Part shown: positions 51,541 through 61,100 of the stretch, piece by piece
How the letters are laid out: each line of letters opens with the position of its first letter
Numbering within the stretch: the stretch's first letter is position 1
Assembly: GCF_014852685.1 (NCBI RefSeq)
Contig: NZ_JACZDF010000007.1
Span: forward strand, 124,001 to 188,000
Origin: Flavimobilis rhizosphaerae
GTDB taxonomy: Bacteria; Actinomycetota; Actinomycetes; Actinomycetales; Cellulomonadaceae
Reading direction: 5' to 3'
DNA: 64,000 nucleotides
Notes under the pieces: generated by a model
Database searches by the model: none
The model's input: only the letters and a program-made list of their open reading frames with translations
Told to the model about the DNA's origin: nothing
Made by a program: the position numbers and the translations under genes

Positions 51541-52991
51541 GCGTCGATCCTCCTGAGGAAGGCGTGCGTGGCGAGGGTAGCGCGCCGGGTGCGGCCGTCG
51601 GTTCCAGTCCAGGTCACTTCTTCGTCCGCGTCGGTGGCGACCGTGCCGTAGCGCGCGGCGAGCGAGAGCAGCCCGACGACGCTGGCAAGCCCTTGGGTGG
51701 CGGGGTGAACGGCGAGGACCTCGGCCACGGTCGCGGTCGGCTGGGCGTCGAGGGTGGCGTTGACGTTGGTGGTGAGCTCGTCGAAGTCGATCTCGGTCTC
51801 ACGCGCGATCGCGGCGAGGACCGCGAAGTCGATGGTGCCGTGCTCTGCGTCGTCGAGTGGTGCGCCGGTCTCGAGCTCGGAGGGGTCCTCGAGGGTCAGC
51901 TCGCCGACGGACGAGAAGCGCATGGCGGACAGCTCGAGCTCGACGCCGATGTCGGCGTACGGCTTGGTGTGATGGCTGGCCGGAGCTGCGGCGGCGAGCG
52001 CCTCTTGGAGCAGGCCGCGTAGGGCCCGGTCGCGTTGGAACTCTTGGGAGTGGACGTAGCGCCGGAGTCCGCGGGCGAAGTCGGTGAGTGCACTGTGGAC
52101 CTCGCGGCTGCCGGTCTTGAGGTCGCGGACGAGCGTGCGCAGCGTGCGCCGGGACTCGAGCGGGAGCGCGTGCACGAAGTCGCGCGACAGGACGGCAGCG
52201 ACGTCGGCGTCGAGTGCGGAGGAGCGTTCGGGGTCGCGAAGAAGTGCGGAGAAAGCGGTGAAGGTGCGGCCCTCGTCGGACGACTCGATGAGGTCGACCC
52301 CACGGAAGATGTCGTCCAGGACCGTGCTCTGCGAGATGTCCGTGTCGAGAATGCTCGTGCGCAGGTCATGGTTGAGGGACTCGAAGCGCGCGCGGACGCC
52401 GGCGAAGTCGGCGGGGAGATCCTGCGCCTGGAGCAGGATGTCGACGATGCGCTCGACCGCCCTCCTGGCGTCAAGGACCGCGACCTCGCCCGCCTCGAGG
52501 CGAGCGACCTCCGCGTCGATGCGCTCGCGCTCCGCGGCCAGGGCCTCGAGCCGCCGCGTGACGTCGGGGTCGGTGTCGATGGCGAGCTGGCGGACCGCAG
52601 AGGCGAGGCTCACGAGCCGCGACTCGGTGACCGTTGTCCTGGGCGACTCGAGCTGCTGGAACAGCCGGATGCCCACCAGGGCGTCGGCCGAGAGCTCGTA
52701 CGTCTCGCCGCGGGCGTCGACGGCGGGGCGCCGCACCAGGAAGCCAGCGTTGCGCCAGTCGTCGCAGTACTTCTTGCCCGTCTGGGGGAGGCCAAGGTGG
52801 TCGCGGAGCGCTTCGAGGTCGATGTCGACGAGCTCGTGCAGCTCGTCGCAGGGGATCCGAGCGCCGGGGGCTGCCAGGTGTTCGGAGAGCAGTGCGACCG
52901 TGACGGCGGCGTTCCCCGAGCGCAGCAGGCGCAGGACGGCGCTCTCTTCGAGGAGGCGCGCGTAGGCGAGCGCGGTGGCGAGAGAGGACAT
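51537..52991 (-). CDS. jetA: Wadjet kleisin JetA (MksF type, DUF3375)
   Basis: A 484-residue DUF3375 kleisin: an N-terminal winged helix (AYARLLEESAVLRLLRSGNA), a helical bundle with RLEALAAERERIDAEVARLE and RGVDLIESSDEGRTFTAF, and a C-terminal winged domain (EVLAVHPATQGLASVVGLLS). It bridges the JetC heads. The ATG at 52991 has AGGA at good spacing. The open frame continues upstream through an unconserved stretch and is not used. It is the first gene of the jetABCD operon, 100 bases after the gene with the zinc motif. Confidence 0.93.
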   Translation of the reverse strand: MSSLATALAYARLLEESAVLRLLRSGNAAVTVALLSEHLAAPGARIPCDELHELVDIDLEALRDHLGLPQTGKKYCDDWRNAGFLVRRPAVDARGETYELSADALVGIRLFQQLESPRTTVTESRLVSLASAVRQLAIDTDPDVTRRLEALAAERERIDAEVARLEAGEVAVLDARRAVERIVDILLQAQDLPADFAGVRARFESLNHDLRTSILDTDISQSTVLDDIFRGVDLIESSDEGRTFTAFSALLRDPERSSALDADVAAVLSRDFVHALPLESRRTLRTLVRDLKTGSREVHSALTDFARGLRRYVHSQEFQRDRALRGLLQEALAAAAPASHHTKPYADIGVELELSAMRFSSVGELTLEDPSELETGAPLDDAEHGTIDFAVLAAIARETEIDFDELTTNVNATLDAQPTATVAEVLAVHPATQGLASVVGLLSLAARYGTVATDADEEVTWTGTDGRTRRATLATHAFLRRIDA

Positions 52992-53091
52992 GGGAGCATC
53001 CTGCCGGATGGGTGCGACATTGCTGTGAGGCTGGATGCAGGGCCGGAGTCCTTGGTAGGTAGGTGAGGGTTCGAACACGGCGAGATCGTGT

Positions 53092-54282
53092 TTACACACG
53101 CGGGTCGAACATCAGCGAGTGCCAGCTGTCGACGGACAAGGGGTCTGTCCATGCAGGCGTCTCCGGCAACAAGTCCTGTGTCGACGGAGACAGTGCGTCA
53201 AGGAGTCGCTCAACAAGCTGCCGGTCGCCGAGCGCGGCTAGCATCTTGGTCTCGCAGACGGGACCGATCCCGCGACGTGCGCTTTCGCCTGTGCGCAGCG
53301 GCCTGTTGCACATCGCACAGAATCCCTGCACTGGTTGGAGAAGCCGTGAGGCGCCGGGATAGTTGCGGAGCGCCGCCGGCAGCGGTGGAATCGGCGGCAC
53401 CGGATGGCGCTCGACGACTATCTCGAACTCCGCGGCCCGGCGATGCACTGCGGCGGCGAACGACTTGGTGAGGAAGTGGGCGAGCTCATGAGGGGTCGCC
53501 GCTGACACGATTCCGCGGTAGGGCTCATCTCGGAGAGTTCTCTTGTCCACGATGTGCGAAAGATCTATCAGTGCTTCCCTGTCACCGGCGCGCCACATCC
53601 ACCACCCGATCTCCCGTAGTGAGTTCGCTCGCTCTCGGTCGATGGTCGGCGTCCAGGCGACCAGACGGGTCTCGTTGCCCAGGCTGACCGGCGCGCTGTC
53701 GAAGACGACGGGACCGTCGTTGGTCTCTCGGACGTGCATGCGTCGTATGTACTTGTTGGCAAACTCGGCGCTGAGTGCCGCAGCCACCGCCTCGTGCGTG
53801 TCTTTGAAGACGCCCCGGCGATGGAGCAGGCGGATCGTCGCCCATCGTGACGTGGGCGCATCGACTCTCAACTCTGGTAGATGCTCGCGGAGCACAAACA
53901 CCGTTCTGTCGTCGTGCCGCGCGACAAGGCCGGACTCCTCGAGCAGCATTTGGGTTGCCTCGATCGTTCTCGGCCCGACCTCCCGGACAAGCTCCTGCGC
54001 ACGTTCGATCGCCTCGTCGGGTGTGAGCGCCAGGTGCGACCGCTTGACGGCCTGGAGGGCCGTGGGCAAGAACCTCGTCGGCTTCACGAGGGAGAACCAT
54101 TGGCCGCCCCTGCGCGTGAGCGCAGGGGAGCCGCCGAGTGCGTTCTCAACGTCGCGGGGGTCGAGGACTTCGTCCGCGTTGAACCTCTCGATGATCGACT
54201 CAGTCGTGAACGGTTGCGTCTGGTCTCGGGCGAGCACACACAGTTGGTCGAGTTGGACCGCGAGGGGGCGCGCTGATGCCAT
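53092..54282 (-). CDS. HTH-like protein with C-terminal DUF6011-type zinc motif
   Basis: A 396-residue protein directly upstream of jetA on the same strand. The N-terminal half looks like repeated winged-helix units (FTTESIIERFNADEVLDPRD, TIEATQMLLEESGLVARHDD, WATIRLLHRRGVFKDTHEAV). The C-terminal part has GFCAMCNRPLRTGESARRGI followed by GPVC, the CxxC...RGIGPxC pattern of DUF6011. GC content and codon choice are visibly less extreme than in the flanking core genes, as expected of transferred DNA. It may be a regulator or an accessory protein of the Wadjet operon; neither is known. The ATG at 54282 lacks a clear ribosome site. Confidence 0.7.
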   Translation of the reverse strand: MASARPLAVQLDQLCVLARDQTQPFTTESIIERFNADEVLDPRDVENALGGSPALTRRGGQWFSLVKPTRFLPTALQAVKRSHLALTPDEAIERAQELVREVGPRTIEATQMLLEESGLVARHDDRTVFVLREHLPELRVDAPTSRWATIRLLHRRGVFKDTHEAVAAALSAEFANKYIRRMHVRETNDGPVVFDSAPVSLGNETRLVAWTPTIDRERANSLREIGWWMWRAGDREALIDLSHIVDKRTLRDEPYRGIVSAATPHELAHFLTKSFAAAVHRRAAEFEIVVERHPVPPIPPLPAALRNYPGASRLLQPVQGFCAMCNRPLRTGESARRGIGPVCETKMLAALGDRQLVERLLDALSPSTQDLLPETPAWTDPLSVDSWHSLMFDPRV

Positions 54283-54473
54283 ACGTGTTAGTCGGCACGA
54301 GGGCTTCCCGGCTGTAGGAGCCTCGAACTTCTGGGCGGGGCGTCCAGCGATCTGGCCGCGTGGCTGCTCCGCCGGAGTCGAGGGCGGAGGAAGGAGTCGG
54401 TACGCGGAGATCCCGGACAAGCTTCACCTGGGAGAACACTGACAGCCCGCGGCACGATGACTAGGGTCATGAC
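54283..54473. promoter_or_regulatory. Divergent control region of the defence island
   Basis: 191 bases between the leftward arm (zinc-motif gene and jetABCD) and the rightward arm. It contains a TAGGGT box for the rightward genes near its right end. I see no clear -10 for the leftward gene and no long inverted repeat. Confidence 0.5.
54462..54467 (+). promoter_or_regulatory. -10 box of the DUF6308 gene, leaderless start
   Basis: TAGGGT with six bases to the ATG at 54474. Confidence 0.5.
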
Positions 54474-55154
54474 ATGTCGATCAAGCCAGCGTCGCTCTCG
54501 ATCCCGTCCATCCTGCACCCCGAGAACGTCGATCGGGCAGCGGAGCTGCTGCGGTCGTACATGGGCTTGGGCGCCAACCCTCCTTACACGGGGGCGTCGT
54601 TCGAGACGATCGGCGCGGAGTGGTCCCATCCGGGGGACGTGCACGATGTGACGCCTGCAGACGTCGTCGCGCTCGCGACACTCTCGGTCGAGGTTCGAGG
54701 GCCCGCCGCGATCGATCTGCTCGGCGCGCGTGGGCGCGAGGCGACTGGTCTCTTGCGCCAGATCCCGACGGACCTCGATCTGGTCGACGCGGAAGATGAG
54801 CACATCGACGACGCGTCACCGCTCGGCGAGCTGTGGCGCCTCGTCCGACGGGTGCCTGGGATGGGCCCTACGCGCACCAGCAAGCTCTTGGCGCGCAAGC
54901 GTCCGCGACTCGTTCCCGTCTATGACTCGGTGATCCAGGCTCAGCTTGGTTTGCGGGATTCGGGTGGATTCTGGGCTGGCCTTCGCAACGCGTTGCAGGC
55001 GGATGGTGCCTACCTGGATCGCCACCTGCAAGAGATCCGGGAACGAGCAGGCTTGGCCGAGCAGTTGTCGACGCTGCGGGTCTTCGACATCGTCGTCTGG
55101 ATGGATGGGCAGGGCACCAACGGCGCTGGTGAAGGACGGAGCGACGAGGAGTAG
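54474..55154 (+). CDS. DUF6308 family protein
   Basis: A 226-residue soluble protein. The opening LLRSYMGLGANPPYTGASFE and the later LGELWRLVRRVPGMGPTRTSKLLARKRP and VPVYDSVIQAQLG are the DUF6308 pattern. The GMGPTRTSKLLA segment resembles a helix-hairpin-helix, as found in DNA glycosylases and other DNA-binding proteins, and DUF6308 proteins are frequent in actinobacterial defence islands. Biochemistry is unknown. A leaderless ATG follows a TAGGGT box. It ends about 108 bases before the chosen helicase start and may be co-transcribed. Confidence 0.78.
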   Translation: MSIKPASLSIPSILHPENVDRAAELLRSYMGLGANPPYTGASFETIGAEWSHPGDVHDVTPADVVALATLSVEVRGPAAIDLLGARGREATGLLRQIPTDLDLVDAEDEHIDDASPLGELWRLVRRVPGMGPTRTSKLLARKRPRLVPVYDSVIQAQLGLRDSGGFWAGLRNALQADGAYLDRHLQEIRERAGLAEQLSTLRVFDIVVWMDGQGTNGAGEGRSDEE

Positions 55155-55216
55155 GTGTCGCTGCCAGGCGCGGTCGCGGCCCCCGGTCGATGCTCGGCGG
55201 CGCGCGCAAACCGGAC

Positions 55217-55222
55217 TAGGGT
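55217..55222 (+). promoter_or_regulatory. -10 box of the helicase gene
   Basis: TAGGGT, the same hexamer as before the DUF6308 gene, about 40 bases before the GTG at 55263. It would allow the helicase and methyltransferase to be made separately from DUF6308. Confidence 0.4.
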
Positions 55223-55262
55223 CAAGGTTCAGTCCGCAGTGACCGATGATTCTGGAGTGACA

Positions 55263-58172
55263 GTGACAGGTTTGGTAAGCGCCGCTGCGACATCGGAGTC
55301 GAGTGAGCGAGCGATCGCGCCTGGCTCTGTGGTCGTCGTCCGGGACGAGGAGTGGCTCGTCCGAGCCACCGAGGAGACGGCGGACGGCCTGCTGATCCGC
55401 GTCCAAGGGCTCGGCGAGCTCGTCCGCGACACCGAGGCGACCTTCTACACGAGCCTCGACGACGTCCACCCGCTCGACCCCGCACAAGCCAGGGTCGTCC
55501 CGGACGTCAGCTCGAACTACCGCACGTCGCGCCTCTGGCTCGAGTCGACGATCCGCAAGACCGCGGTCCCGCTCGCGGACCCTTCGCTCACCGTCTCGAC
55601 GCGCGCGCTCGCGGACGCGCTCTCCTACCAGCAGTCCGCGGTCCGCAAGGCGCTCGACCCGGCGAACCTCCGCCCGCGCATCCTGCTCGCGGACGCGGTT
55701 GGTTTGGGCAAGACCCTCGAGATCGGGATGATCCTCTCCGAGCTGGTTCGCCGCGGCCGTGGCGACCGCATCCTCATCGTGACGCCGCGCCACGTGCTGG
55801 AGCAGATGCAGCACGAGATGTGGTCCCGTTTCGCCCTGCCGTTCGTCCGCCTCGACTCGGCCGGCATCCAGCGCGTCCGCCAGAAGCTTCCCGCCACGCG
55901 CAACCCGTTCACGTACTACCGGCGCGTGATCATCTCGATCGACACCCTGAAGTCCGACCGGTACGTGGCGCACCTGTCCAAGCAGCGGTGGGATGCCGTC
56001 GTCATCGACGAGTCCCACAACCTCTCGAACTCCGCGACCCTCAACAACCGCCTCGCGCGCGTCCTTGCCCGCCAGTCGGACGCGCTGATCCTCGCCTCGG
56101 CCACCCCGCACAACGGCAAGAAGGAGTCCTTCGCCGAGCTCATCCGCCTGCTCGACCCCTCTGCCGTCCGGCCGGACGGGGAACTCGTCCCGCGGGAGGT
56201 GGAGCGCCTCGTCATCCGCCGGCACCGGCACAGCCCGGAGGTCGCGCAGGTCGTCGGGGCGGACTGGGCCGAGCGGCAGAAGCCGCAGAACATCCTCGTA
56301 CCGGCCACACCGGAGGAGAACGCGATCGCCCACGAGCTGGACGACGTCTGGCTCCACCCGGCCTCCGGTCGCACGCCCTACTCCGGCCAGAACGCCACGC
56401 TCTTCCCGTGGACGCTCGCGAAGGCGTTCCTCTCCTCCCCGGCGGCGCTGCAGGAGACGGTCCGCGCACGACGACGTCGTCTCACCACAGGCCCCGCGGC
56501 CGACACCGAGCGGGCCGCCCTGGACCGCCTCGAGCACCTGGCCACCGCCGCCCTCGCGAAGCCGTCAGCCAAGTACCAGCGCCTGCTCGAGCACCTCAAG
56601 CAGATCGGCATCAGCAAGGCTTCCCCCCACCGAGCGGTGATCTTCGCCGAGCGCATCTCCACGCTCCACTGGCTCCAGAAGCAGCTCATCAAGGACCTCG
56701 GCCTCCCAGTTGCAGGCGTCGAGATCATGCACGGCGGTCTGCCTGACGACGAGCAGCAGCGCATCGTCGAGGCCTTCAAGCAGTCCCACACCCCGGTGCG
56801 CGTGCTGGTGACCGGCGACGTCGCGTCCGAGGGCGTCAACCTGCACGCTCAGTGCCACGAGCTGATCCACTTCGACATCCCGTGGAGCCTCATCCGCATC
56901 GAGCAGCGCAACGGGCGCATCGACCGGTACGGCCAGAAGCACCCGCCGCGCATCACGACCCTCCTCCTCGACCCGACGAGCCAGGGCTTCTCGGGAGACG
57001 TCCGCGTCCTCGCCCGACTCATGGAGCGCGAGCACGAGGCGCACACCGCCCTCGGCGACGTCGCCTCTCTCATGGGCGAGTACGACGTGGGCAAGGAGGA
57101 GGAGGAGATCCGCAAGGTCCTCGCCGGCCAGAAGGACTTCGACCAGGTCGTGAAGTCGGTCGAGGACGCGACGGCCGCCGACGACCTCGCCGCGCTCTTC
57201 GCGCGTCTGGCAGGAACAGCCCCCGCCGACGACGGCGCCTCGCACCAGTCCGCATCCGTCGCCCCGGTGATCGCGCCGGCCGCGCAGTACGGCACGGGCC
57301 TCTACCCCGACGAGGTCACCTACCTGGACGAGGCCCTGCGCGCCGCGTACATCGACCCCACCGGCAAGGTGACGAACAATGGCGTCGAGTGGCGCCACCA
57401 CACCGGCCACGGCATCGCCGAGCTGACACCGCCGCGGGATCTCGTCCAGCGCCTCGAGGTGCTCCCGCAGTCCTACCTCGCCGACCGCAAGGTGACCCAG
57501 AGCCTGAAGCTCGCGACAACCCCGGCCAAGGGCGCCGAGCGTCTGCGCGCCGCGCTGACGGACGAGAACGAGTCCTCCTGGCCGGACGCGCACTACCTCG
57601 CACCGCTCCACCCCGTGCTGGAGTGGGCGTCGGACCGTGCGCTGGCGTCTCTGGGGCGCAACGAGGTCTTCGCGGTCCGCGGTGACGTCGAGGCTGCGAC
57701 GGTCCTCCTGCTGGGCACCCTGACGAACCGCCGCGGGCAGGTCGTCGCGGCGTCCTGGCTCACGGTCCAGTTCCCGGACCTCGACAGCCCGGACTTCGCC
57801 TTGGTCAACCCGCACGAGTCCGCGTCCGCTGCGCTGTCTGCGCTCGGTTGGACGGCGGCTCGCACCAACCCAGGCGCGCTCGCTGGGACCGAGCGTCTCA
57901 CCGCTCTCATCGCCCCCGCCGTCAGCAAGGCCCGCGCGCAGATGGGCCAGGTGTTCGCCGCGGCGGAGGCCGACGTCGCCGCCCGCGTCGCCGAGTGGTC
58001 GACGCGCCTGGACGAGTGGGACGAGGAGGCTGGGACCCTCCTGCAGTACAAGGACCTCAAGCTGCGGCGGATCAGCGTGGAGCAGGAGCGTGAGCTGGTG
58101 ACGGCGATGAACCCGGACCGTCAACTGGTCCGTCCGTTGCTGGTCGTCGTCCCCGAAGGAGGTGTGGCGTGA
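55263..58172 (+). CDS. drmD: SNF2-family helicase, DrmD-like
   Basis: A 969-residue superfamily 2 ATPase. After a short leader it begins IAPGSVVVVRDEEWLVRATE, the usual DrmD opening. Motif I is ADAVGLGKTLEIGMIL (about residue 142), motif II VVIDESHNLSN (about 248), motif III ASATPHNGKK, and motif VI QRNGRIDRYGQKH. The C-terminal 300 residues are helical and family-specific. In class 1 DISARM, DrmD precedes the adenine methylase, as here. GGAG five bases before the GTG at 55263 sets the start; GTGs at 55239 or 55155 are alternatives. The stop overlaps the methyltransferase start. Confidence 0.88.
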   Translation: MTGLVSAAATSESSERAIAPGSVVVVRDEEWLVRATEETADGLLIRVQGLGELVRDTEATFYTSLDDVHPLDPAQARVVPDVSSNYRTSRLWLESTIRKTAVPLADPSLTVSTRALADALSYQQSAVRKALDPANLRPRILLADAVGLGKTLEIGMILSELVRRGRGDRILIVTPRHVLEQMQHEMWSRFALPFVRLDSAGIQRVRQKLPATRNPFTYYRRVIISIDTLKSDRYVAHLSKQRWDAVVIDESHNLSNSATLNNRLARVLARQSDALILASATPHNGKKESFAELIRLLDPSAVRPDGELVPREVERLVIRRHRHSPEVAQVVGADWAERQKPQNILVPATPEENAIAHELDDVWLHPASGRTPYSGQNATLFPWTLAKAFLSSPAALQETVRARRRRLTTGPAADTERAALDRLEHLATAALAKPSAKYQRLLEHLKQIGISKASPHRAVIFAERISTLHWLQKQLIKDLGLPVAGVEIMHGGLPDDEQQRIVEAFKQSHTPVRVLVTGDVASEGVNLHAQCHELIHFDIPWSLIRIEQRNGRIDRYGQKHPPRITTLLLDPTSQGFSGDVRVLARLMEREHEAHTALGDVASLMGEYDVGKEEEEIRKVLAGQKDFDQVVKSVEDATAADDLAALFARLAGTAPADDGASHQSASVAPVIAPAAQYGTGLYPDEVTYLDEALRAAYIDPTGKVTNNGVEWRHHTGHGIAELTPPRDLVQRLEVLPQSYLADRKVTQSLKLATTPAKGAERLRAALTDENESSWPDAHYLAPLHPVLEWASDRALASLGRNEVFAVRGDVEAATVLLLGTLTNRRGQVVAASWLTVQFPDLDSPDFALVNPHESASAALSALGWTAARTNPGALAGTERLTALIAPAVSKARAQMGQVFAAAEADVAARVAEWSTRLDEWDEEAGTLLQYKDLKLRRISVEQERELVTAMNPDRQLVRPLLVVVPEGGVA

Positions 58173-61100
58173 GCGCGTCGGACGCGATCGTCATCGGTGA
58201 AGCGTGGATCTCTGAGCACTTCTTCACCACCGAGGCCAAGTCCCAGTCGTTCCAGGCGCGCGTGCTGGAGCGCCGCAAGGAGTGGGACGCCGAAGACGCC
58301 GAGGACCGCGCCACCGTGCGGTCGCGGTTCACCCACGCACGCCAGGGCCTGGAGGTCGACCTCGCGGCCCTCGCGGAAAAGTCCGGCAGCTCGCTCGCCG
58401 CAGCCGCCGAGGACGTCCACACACGTCTGCTCGACGTGCTCGGCTTCACCGGCCACGGCCTGCACCACGAGCGCACCGGACCGCTCATCCGCGTCTCGGC
58501 GCCCGGCATCACCGACGGCGCCCCACTCGCTATCGTCCTCGCCCGGCCCGTGGCCGCGATCGAGGACCTTCTGTCCAAGGACGAGCCGTCCCTCCTGGAG
58601 TCGTTCGCTCTGGAGGAGGGCGGGGAGTCCTACACCTCCGTCGCGCGCCTGCTCTCGGCCCTCTTCGTCGACGACGACGCCCCCGCGCTCGCCCTGGTTC
58701 TCGCGGGTCGCTGGGCGCTGCTCGCCGAGCGGGAGCGGTGGGCCGAGGGCCGGTATCTCGCGGTCGACGTCCAGCTCGTGTGCGAGCGCAACGACGCGCG
58801 CCGCGGCAAGGAGATCGACCGCGCCCTGACCTGCCTGTCGGCGGAGTCCGTCGCACCCGACGCCGACGGCGGCCTGTGGTGGCACGGCATCCTCGAGGAG
58901 TCCGTCAAACACACCGTCGGTGTCTCGCAGGACCTGCGGGACGGCGTGCGGCTGTCCATCGAGATCATCGCGAACGAGGTCGTCCGCCGGCGCGCGGCTC
59001 AGGGCCTTGGACCGCTGCCGGGTGACCAAGCGCAGCCCCTCGCCAAGCAGTCCCTGCGGTTCCTGTACCGGATCCTCTTCCTCCTCTACGCGGAGGCGTC
59101 GCCCGAGCTGGGTGTGCTCCCGGTCGGTGCCCCGGAGTACGCGCAGGGCTACAGCCTCGACCGCCTGCGGGAGCTCGTGCAGGTCGAGCTCGCCACCCCC
59201 CCAGGCCCGCTCGGGCACGCACCTGTACGACTCCCTTGGGCTCCTCTTCCGGCTCGTCGACCGTGGGCACAAGACCACCGACGACGGCGAGACGATGGCT
59301 CCGGGCCTGGCGTTCAACCCGCTCCGCGCTGACCTGTTCAAGCCCGAGGCCACCGTGCTCATCGACGACGTCGGTCTCGGGAACGAGGCGCTTCAGAAGG
59401 TCCTCGGCCACCTGCTCCTGAGCAAGGAGGCCCGCGGCCGCGACCGAGGGTTCATCTCCTACGCCGAACTCGGAATCAACCAACTCGGCGCGGTGTACGA
59501 GGGGCTCATGTCCTATACCGGCTTCTTCGCCGAGACGGACCTGTACGAGGTCGCCAAGAACGGTGACCCGAGCAAGGGGTCCTGGGTGGTCCCCGTCGAC
59601 CGCGCCGAGGGGATCGAGGCCAAGGACTTCGTCACCGCGGAGGACCCGCACACCGGCGAACGCAAGCCGGTCATCCACTACCAGGGTGAGTTCGTCTACC
59701 GCCTCGCGGGCCGGGAGCGCCAGCAGTCGGCGTCGTACTACACCCCCGAGGTCCTGACCCGCTTCACGGTCGGGCAGGCCCTCGAGGAGCTCCTCGACCA
59801 GGACGGCGAACGCACGCCGGCGTCGGACATCCTCAATCTCACGGTGTGCGAGCCGGCCCTGGGCTCGGGCGCGTTCGCAATCGAAGCGGTCCGCGAGCTT
59901 GCCGAGCAGTACCTCCAGCGACGCCAGCACGAGCTCGGCCAGCGCATCGACCCCGACGAGTACCCGCGCGAGCTGCAGCGGGTCAAGGCGTACCTCGCCC
60001 TGCACAACGTCTACGGAGTGGACCTCAACGCGACCGCGGTCGAGCTCGCGGAGATCTCCCTGTGGCTCGACACGATGGTCCAGGGGCTCGACGCCCCGTG
60101 GTTCGGCTTGCATCTCCGGCGTGGGAATTCGCTCATCGGTGTGCGACGCGCGGTGTTCCGGCGGGACCAGGTGACGAGCAAGGCGTTCCTCAAGGACGTC
60201 CCCAGGGACGTTCCGATGACGTCGCTCGCCGACGACGTCGCCCACGGCCGCCTGGCCACTGACGTCGGCGGCGGAGTGCATCACTTCCTCCTGCCCGCAG
60301 CAGGGTGGGGCTCGGCCGTCGACGCCAAGGAGGCGAAGCACCTCGCGCCCGAGGCGATCGCCCGGCTCAAGGCGTGGCGGTCGAGCGTGCTGGCCAAGCC
60401 GAGCAAGTCGCAGGTCGACGCGCTCGTGGATCTTGCGTACCGCGTCGAGTCCCTGTGGCAGATCGCGTGGCAGCGGTTGGAGATCGCCGAACAGGAGATC
60501 CGACGTGCGATCCCGGTCTGGGGCAGCGAGGGCCTGTCCTCCGGGGGGGCGGTCCAGCGCGAGCAGATCGAGGAGGCGCTCCGCGACGCGAGTGGCGCGT
60601 ATCAGCGCCTGCGTCGCGTCATGGATGCCTGGTGCGCGTTGTGGTTCTGGCCGCTCACCGACTCGCTGACATCACGCGAGGTTGACGGGCGCTTCGAACG
60701 CATTCAACCGCCGAGCCTCGACCAATGGATCGCTGCCCTGCAGATGCTGCTCGGGCGGCACGCAGGGAAGGCGCGCACGCAGGCCGGAGGTAATCAAACA
60801 CTCGGAGCCGGAACCTCCTGGGAAGAGCTCGCTGACTACGAGGATGTCGACCGAGGCTTCGCGAGCGCGATGCCGGTCGAGAAGGTCCTCGACGCCCACC
60901 CGTGGCTCGAGGTCTGCGAGACGATCGCTCATCAGCAGGGGTTCTTCCACTGGGAGCTCGACTTCGCCTCGGTGTTCGCGCGGGGCGGGTTCGACCTGCA
61001 AGTCGGTAACCCACCATGGGTGCGGCCCGACTGGGATGAGCGAGCGGTCCTTGGCGAACTGGATGTGCGTTGGGTGCTCGACGGGAAGATCTCCGAGACT

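Noticed and set aside
53087-53100. Inverted repeat CGTGT-TTAC-ACACG as a jetA operator
   Set aside because: Only five pairs, and it overlaps the stop codon of the upstream gene; this is expected by chance.
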